From NCBI GenBank assembly GCA_023433065.1, contig JAEZET010000003.1, positions 1 to 64,000 of the forward strand: a stretch of DNA of 64,000 bases. Reading direction: 5' to 3'. The notes under the pieces were generated by a model. It worked only from the letters and a program-made list of their open reading frames with translations. It was not told the DNA's origin and did not search any database. Positions 59,576 to 64,000 of the stretch are shown here, in pieces. How positions within the stretch are numbered: position 1 is the first letter of the stretch; every line of letters begins with the position of its first letter. The DNA comes from Cyanobacteria bacterium OH_CBrB_359. Its GTDB lineage: Bacteria > Cyanobacteriota > Vampirovibrionia > Gastranaerophilales > Gastranaerophilaceae. Position numbers and translations under genes: made by a program.

Positions 59576-61771
59576 TTATTTTTTCTTTTTCTTACTTGTA
59601 TTTTTTTGGAAAGAAACCTGACATTGTTTAGTATTTGAATTTATTCTTTTTACAGAGTGAACATCAGGAAGTGCTTGAAGGGCATTCATGACAGTTTTTA
59701 GCTTTTCTATGCTATCCACTTCAATTCCAAGTTCGACGACACCCAGTTTCTTTGCAGCGTTTGCTTTAACATTGGCATAGTTTATATTAGTGTTGCAGTC
59801 TGTGACTTTAGTCATAACTTCTTTCAACATTCCCACTTTATCAGCTACATCAATTTTTATAAAAGCAAGATAAGTTTTAGAGGTTGTTGTATCAGCCCAT
59901 TCAACTTTCATTAATCTTTCAGTCGGAGCTCCATCGAGGCAGTTGCAGTCTACTCTGTGAACAGAAACGCCCTTGCTTCTGGTAACTACACCCACAATTG
60001 GTTCTCCGGGAAGAGGGGTACAGCATTTTGCCATATTATACAACATTCCTTCGAGCCCGATGATGTCATTTTTGCCTGTTTTTATCTGCTTTTGGGCAAC
60101 AAAATTAGTTGTTTCTATTGCAACCGGCTTTTTAAGTTTATTTATGACTTTTGTTACAGTAGTTTCACTATTGCCTATGGCAGCAAACATATCTTCTATA
60201 GTTTGATAATTTATTGCTTTTGCTGCTTTTAAAAGTTCTCCTGACTTTATATGTTCATCAAAAACCGCTTTGGTTAATTCTGTTTCAAGTAAATTTTTGC
60301 CAAGCGCTATATATTCATCCTTATTATGTTTTTTAAACCATTGTCTGATTTTTGATTGAGCTTGTTTTGTAATTGCAAAGTTTAGCCAGTGAAGCTTTGG
60401 AGCTCCGTTTTTTGATGTGAAAACTTCGACAATATCGCCATTTTTAAGCTTTGTATCAAGCTGTGCTATCCTTCCGTTAATCAGAGCCCCAGTGGTTCTA
60501 TAACCCAAATCAGTGTGAATTCTGAAGGCAAAATCTATAGGAGTGGCATTTTGCGGTAAGTCTATGACGTCTCCCCTAGGAGTAAATGCAAATACCTGAT
60601 TTGAAAATAAATCTAATTTCACTTTTTCAACAAATTCATTTGCATTTTTGGTTTCTTTATCCATCTCAACCATTTCTCTCATCCAGGAGAATTGAATATC
60701 GGATTCAGAGTTGGCCTTTGTCGAACCGGATTCTTTGTAGCGCCAGTGAGCGGCAACACCGTATTCGGCAATCTTGTGCATTTCTTTTGTTCTTATTTGG
60801 ACTTCAAGTGGTTTTTGTCTAGGTCCAAGAACTGATGTGTGGAGAGATTTGTAACCGTTACTTTTGGGCATTGCGATATAATCTTTAAATCTGCCGGGAA
60901 TTGGTTTGAATTGAGAGTGTATTACCCCTAAAACTTCATAACATTCACGTTCGGTATCTACAATAACTCTCACTGCAGTTATGTCATAAAGGTCATGAAA
61001 AGCCAGATTCAGTTTTGTCATTTTTTTATAGATGCTGTAATAGTGCTTTGCTCTTCCTGTTATTTCTGCGTTTATTTTATTTTGTTTCAAGTTGATGGAA
61101 ATTTTATCTATAAGCATTTGCACAGTTGAATCACGTTCAATTCTTTTTTGCGCAACTAATTGAGCGATTTCAAAATATTTTTCGGGGTTAAGATATCTTA
61201 GAGATAAATCTTCCAATTCGGCTTTTATTTTTCCGATACCCAGTCTGTTAGCAAGAGGAGCAAATATATCAAGAGTTTCTTTAGCAATTTTTTGTTGTTT
61301 ATTTTGAGCCATATAATTAAGTGTTCGCATATTATGCAGCCTGTCTGCAAGTTTCAGAAAAATAACTCTTACATCGTTAGCCATAGCAATAAACATTTTA
61401 CGGAAGTTTTCGGCTTGTCGTTCTTCTTGCGATTTAAACTGATATTTTCCCAGCTTTGTTACACCTTTTACAAGATTTAAAACATCTTCTCCGAATTCGG
61501 CTTCAATTTCTTCAGGTTTTGTATCTGTATCTTCAAGAATATCGTGCAGGAGAGCTGCTATTACCGTATTCTTGTCTACCCTTAAATCAGCCAGAATTTT
61601 TGCAACTTCAAACGGGTGTATAATATAAGGTTCTTCACTAATTCTGTATTGGCCATCGTGTAATTTCTCTGCGAATTTGTATGCCTTAAATATTGCTTCG
61701 ATTTCATCTTTTGAGCGGTTTTGTGCTTGTAAAATATGCTCTAGTTCATGAAAAATTATTTTATCTGTCAT
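59576..61771 (-). CDS. rel: RelA/SpoT-family (p)ppGpp synthetase/hydrolase
   Basis: Bifunctional stringent-response enzyme, 731 residues. The HD hydrolase domain (YIIHPFEVAKIL, ALLHDILEDTD; HD pair intact) precedes the synthetase (GRFKDYIAMPKSNGYKSLHTSV, EVQIRTKEMHKIAEYGVAAHW). Then come TGS (VFAFTPRGDVIDLP) and a C-terminal ACT domain. Both active sites look intact, as expected when only one long RSH exists. Convergent with the exported-protein pair. Confidence 0.95.
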   Translation of the reverse strand: MTDKIIFHELEHILQAQNRSKDEIEAIFKAYKFAEKLHDGQYRISEEPYIIHPFEVAKILADLRVDKNTVIAALLHDILEDTDTKPEEIEAEFGEDVLNLVKGVTKLGKYQFKSQEERQAENFRKMFIAMANDVRVIFLKLADRLHNMRTLNYMAQNKQQKIAKETLDIFAPLANRLGIGKIKAELEDLSLRYLNPEKYFEIAQLVAQKRIERDSTVQMLIDKISINLKQNKINAEITGRAKHYYSIYKKMTKLNLAFHDLYDITAVRVIVDTERECYEVLGVIHSQFKPIPGRFKDYIAMPKSNGYKSLHTSVLGPRQKPLEVQIRTKEMHKIAEYGVAAHWRYKESGSTKANSESDIQFSWMREMVEMDKETKNANEFVEKVKLDLFSNQVFAFTPRGDVIDLPQNATPIDFAFRIHTDLGYRTTGALINGRIAQLDTKLKNGDIVEVFTSKNGAPKLHWLNFAITKQAQSKIRQWFKKHNKDEYIALGKNLLETELTKAVFDEHIKSGELLKAAKAINYQTIEDMFAAIGNSETTVTKVINKLKKPVAIETTNFVAQKQIKTGKNDIIGLEGMLYNMAKCCTPLPGEPIVGVVTRSKGVSVHRVDCNCLDGAPTERLMKVEWADTTTSKTYLAFIKIDVADKVGMLKEVMTKVTDCNTNINYANVKANAAKKLGVVELGIEVDSIEKLKTVMNALQALPDVHSVKRINSNTKQCQVSFQKNTSKKKKK

Positions 61772-61911
61772 ATCAGTTCAAACTTCCTTAGTATATTTAT
61801 TTTACATCTTATTTTAGCTTTTGACCAGAGATATATCCTGTGTAATATTGATTTTTAAAGTTTTTATCACCAATACTTCAAATATAATTCATTTTGAAGT
61901 ACATTATTTTT

Positions 61912-62226
61912 ATGAGCGATATGAAGTTTTTAAAATTAGATAAAAAAGGAGTTGTAATTTCAATAAAAATTACTCCCAATTCATCTGACAGTTTTGTTAT
62001 CGGTTATAATGACGAATATCTTAAGCTGAAAATTTCTGCTCCGCCCTTGGAAAATAAAGCAAATAAAGAGCTTGTTAATTATCTTGCAAAAATATTAAGA
62101 GTTCCAAAATCCAGCTTTTCATTGATAGCCGGAGATAAATCAAAAATTAAGAGGCTGCTAATAAAAGGTGTAGATGTTGGATATATTGCTGAAAAATTTT
62201 CTGTTTATGATAAAATTAATGAATAA
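61912..62226 (+). CDS. DUF167 (YggU-like) protein
   Basis: 104 residues from ATG 61912. VVISIKITPNSSDSFVIG, LKLKISAPPLENKANKELVNYLAKIL and LIAGDKSKIKRLLIKG are the DUF167 signature (I-S-A-P-P-x-x-x-K-A-N). Function unknown. TATAAT at 61883-61888 lies 24 nt upstream, which argues against an earlier TTG start. It precedes secG by 20 bp. Confidence 0.9.
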   Translation: MSDMKFLKLDKKGVVISIKITPNSSDSFVIGYNDEYLKLKISAPPLENKANKELVNYLAKILRVPKSSFSLIAGDKSKIKRLLIKGVDVGYIAEKFSVYDKINE

Positions 62227-62246
62227 ACCGGATTTAAGGAGTTAAA

Positions 62247-62471
62247 ATGTTAACATTTTTTTGGATAATACAAATTATATCAGCATTATTATTGATAGTT
62301 TTAGTGTTGTTACATTCGCCAAAAGGTGATGGATTAGCTTCAATCGGAGGTGCAGCAAACTTGTTCTCTTCTCAAAAAAGTGCAGAATCAGGTTTAAATA
62401 AGCTGACCATGTATATATCCATAGTGTTTTTGGTTACGACTTTTATTACAGGTTTTCATTTGTTTAAGTAA
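62247..62471 (+). CDS. secG: Preprotein translocase subunit SecG
   Basis: 74 residues with two membrane helices (IIQIISALLLIVLVLLHSPKGDG and MYISIVFLVTTFITGFHLF) around the typical loop GDGLASIGGAANLFSSQKSAESGLNKLT. Accessory to SecYE. AAGGAG lies 6 nt upstream of ATG. Convergent with dut and directly abutting it. Confidence 0.93.
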   Translation: MLTFFWIIQIISALLLIVLVLLHSPKGDGLASIGGAANLFSSQKSAESGLNKLTMYISIVFLVTTFITGFHLFK

Positions 62472-62912
62472 TTAATACCCTGTAGAACCAAATCCCCCAT
62501 CAGCTCTTGAACTTGTTGCAAGTTCTTGTACAATTTCAAGTTGTGCTTTTTCTACTTTGCAAATTATCATTTGAGCAATTCTATCATCAGGTTTTACAGT
62601 GTAAGTTTCATTTGAAAGATTAATTAGTCCAACACAAATTTCACCTCTATAGTCAGCATCTATTGTTCCTACTGAATTTGTAAGAGTTATACCATGTTTT
62701 ATTGCAAGTCCGGAGCGTGCTCTAATTTGTGCTTCAAAACCTTGAGGCAGCTCAATAGTAATACCCGTTGGTATAAGAGTCCTTTCAAGAGGTTTTAATT
62801 CAATCTCGTTATCTATTGCAGCATACAAATCCATTCCTGAAGAACCTTCAGTTTGATATTTTGGTAACTGTTTATTGTGTTTTAGTCTTGTTATTTTTAG
62901 TTTTACTTCCAT
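62472..62912 (-). CDS. dut: dUTP diphosphatase
   Basis: Trimeric dUTPase, 146 residues. The five family motifs are visible: GSSGMDLYAA, ARSGLAIKHGITL, VGTIDADYRGEICVGLIN, IAQMIICKV and RADGGFGSTG. Hydrolyses dUTP to keep uracil out of DNA and to feed dTMP synthesis. Confidence 0.96.
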   Translation of the reverse strand: MEVKLKITRLKHNKQLPKYQTEGSSGMDLYAAIDNEIELKPLERTLIPTGITIELPQGFEAQIRARSGLAIKHGITLTNSVGTIDADYRGEICVGLINLSNETYTVKPDDRIAQMIICKVEKAQLEIVQELATSSRADGGFGSTGY

Positions 62913-63060
62913 AAATTCATTATATCTTAAATAGCAATATAGTCATTAAAGTTATTATATTAACTTTTTGTAACAAATTTACAATTAAAGTAAATTAAAG
63001 ATTTCAAAATGTTTTTTTTAATATAAGTAGTAAGGTTAGATATAATTTATAGGTGTATAA

Positions 63061-63954
63061 ATGGGTGCAGTAGGAAATTTACTTAAGTTAGCATTTGCAA
63101 GCGAAGACTCTTTCGGAAGAGTTTTGACAGGAGCTACAAGAAGAGGTGCAAGAACTTTATGGAGTGAATCAACCGGTAGCGGTTTGAAAAAAGTCGGAAG
63201 TTTTATAAACAATTCCAGTGATGAAGTTTTAGCATTTGATAAAACAATGAAGTTGGCATCTGATGTTTTTGACAGCAGAACATTAAAAGCAGTTAGAAAA
63301 AGCTCAAAAACATACAAAGAATATTTTAATAAAATTACAGATTTATTTAAAGCAGGTAATCCTGATGAAGCTGCAATCAAAAAATTCCTCTCACAAAATG
63401 GAATTGAAAGCGTAAAATCTAAAGGTTTTATAAAAAATGCCTGGGCTAAATTAACAGGAAAAACAATTGCAACTTCAAGTGCCGATGATATTACAAAAGT
63501 TGCAGTCGAAAAGCTTGCTGTAAATGGTACAAAACAAGCATCAAAAGCAAAAGGCTTATTTAAAGCCCTTAAAGGCAAAGGCGGAACTGTTGCGATATTG
63601 TTAAATATTGCTTTTGAAATCCCCGCTATTATACAAGGATTTAAAAATGGTGACGGATTCAAGCAAATTGGCCGCTCAGCATTAAATATGGGTGGTTTTG
63701 CCGCAGGTGCTGCTATTGGTGCTGCAATCGGCTCAGTAATTCCTGTCGCTGGAACAGTAATTGGCGGTATAGTTGGCGGTCTGTCAGGTATTATTGGCAG
63801 TATGCTCGGTGGGGCTGTTACTAAGAAAATCGGTGATTCCTTATTCGGCAAGTCAATTCAGGAGCAAAAAGAAGAAGTAGCCGAAGTTCAGGAAGAAGCT
63901 ATAAAGAAACAATATGCTGCCCAATCCGCATCAAAATTAAATGCAATGGCATAA
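63061..63954 (+). CDS. Unknown protein with a glycine-zipper membrane region
   Basis: Not recognised. The 297 residues start without a signal peptide. A charged helical region is followed by a Gly/Ala-rich stretch (about 220-265, GGFAAGAAIGAAIGSVIPVAG then IGGIVGGLSGIIGSMLGGA), a glycine zipper as seen in membrane-inserting and pore-forming proteins. The C-terminus is a Glu/Gln-rich coiled coil. A small-colicin-like or envelope-inserted role is conceivable but unproven. It is not followed by another gene in the last 46 bp. Confidence 0.6.
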   Translation: MGAVGNLLKLAFASEDSFGRVLTGATRRGARTLWSESTGSGLKKVGSFINNSSDEVLAFDKTMKLASDVFDSRTLKAVRKSSKTYKEYFNKITDLFKAGNPDEAAIKKFLSQNGIESVKSKGFIKNAWAKLTGKTIATSSADDITKVAVEKLAVNGTKQASKAKGLFKALKGKGGTVAILLNIAFEIPAIIQGFKNGDGFKQIGRSALNMGGFAAGAAIGAAIGSVIPVAGTVIGGIVGGLSGIIGSMLGGAVTKKIGDSLFGKSIQEQKEEVAEVQEEAIKKQYAAQSASKLNAMA

Positions 63955-64000
63955 AAACTAAAAATCTTTCAATGTGAAAATCTCTTGGTTATTAGTTAAA

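Overview
The window is 64 kb of AT-rich, gene-dense bacterial chromosome. It most resembles Candidatus Gastranaerophilales (non-photosynthetic Vampirovibrionia/Melainabacteria, sisters of Cyanobacteria). This placement is an inference, made without database searches. It rests on a cyanobacterial-type RNase E/G, a DUF3326 protein and a fused B12-binding/TIGR03936-type radical SAM protein. A KDO-synthesis enzyme and Sec-exported TPR and coiled-coil proteins point to a diderm envelope. Pseudopilins, one of them fused to tail-fibre domains, and soluble proteins sharing an N-terminal aromatic-plus-glycine motif also fit. I see no prophage, CRISPR array, rRNA operon or intact insertion sequence.

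Layout. 1-1.7 kb: 5' part of a secreted beta-helix adhesin with a strict 321-bp super-repeat. 1.7-4.1 kb: two-subunit serine dehydratase and an acyl-ACP thioesterase. 4.1-12.2 kb, mostly plus strand: a double cytidine-deaminase-fold protein, two coupled unknown proteins, an organophosphate:phosphate antiporter, a secreted TPR protein and the GTPase EngB. 12.2-17 kb, minus: RNase E/G with an overlapping small membrane protein, and the radical SAM protein. 17-24 kb: a HEAT-like protein, a sigma-70 family factor, the PhoU-like/PiT phosphate pair, MarC, a glycosyltransferase and mini-RNase III. 24-26 kb: a pseudopilin/YadA-like/S74 fusion. 26-32 kb: rimP-nusA, a second TPR protein, a tRNA-dihydrouridine synthase and a GIY-YIG protein. 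32.4-32.6 kb: tRNA-Cys and tRNA-Gly.

32.7-41.4 kb is the most accessory-looking stretch. It holds a polytopic membrane protein, a membrane-anchored amidohydrolase, a protein with a WCT motif and solenoid repeats, an acyl-CoA synthetase, a sequence with two nested potential pseudoknots, a solitary zeta-toxin-like kinase, and a frameshifted sugar-transferase pseudogene that stops beside tRNA-Pro. 41.5-64 kb is mainly housekeeping: a metallo-beta-lactamase-fold hydrolase, DUF3326, two pseudopilins, priA with a PC4-like protein, a phosphohexomutase, ileS, dapB-asd-dapA, kdsA, two paralogous exported proteins, a RelA/SpoT homologue, a DUF167 protein, secG, dut and a glycine-zipper protein.

How the genes fit together. 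Core functions are translation and RNA metabolism (rimP, nusA, ileS, RNase E/G, mini-RNase III, dihydrouridine synthase), lysine/DAP synthesis, stringent response, phosphate import and LPS precursor synthesis. The cell-surface layer (adhesin, three pseudopilins, TPR and coiled-coil exported proteins) suggests an attached or host-associated life. The least explained items are the pseudopilin-S74 fusion, the pseudoknot element, the FxG-tagged proteins and the zeta-like kinase locus.
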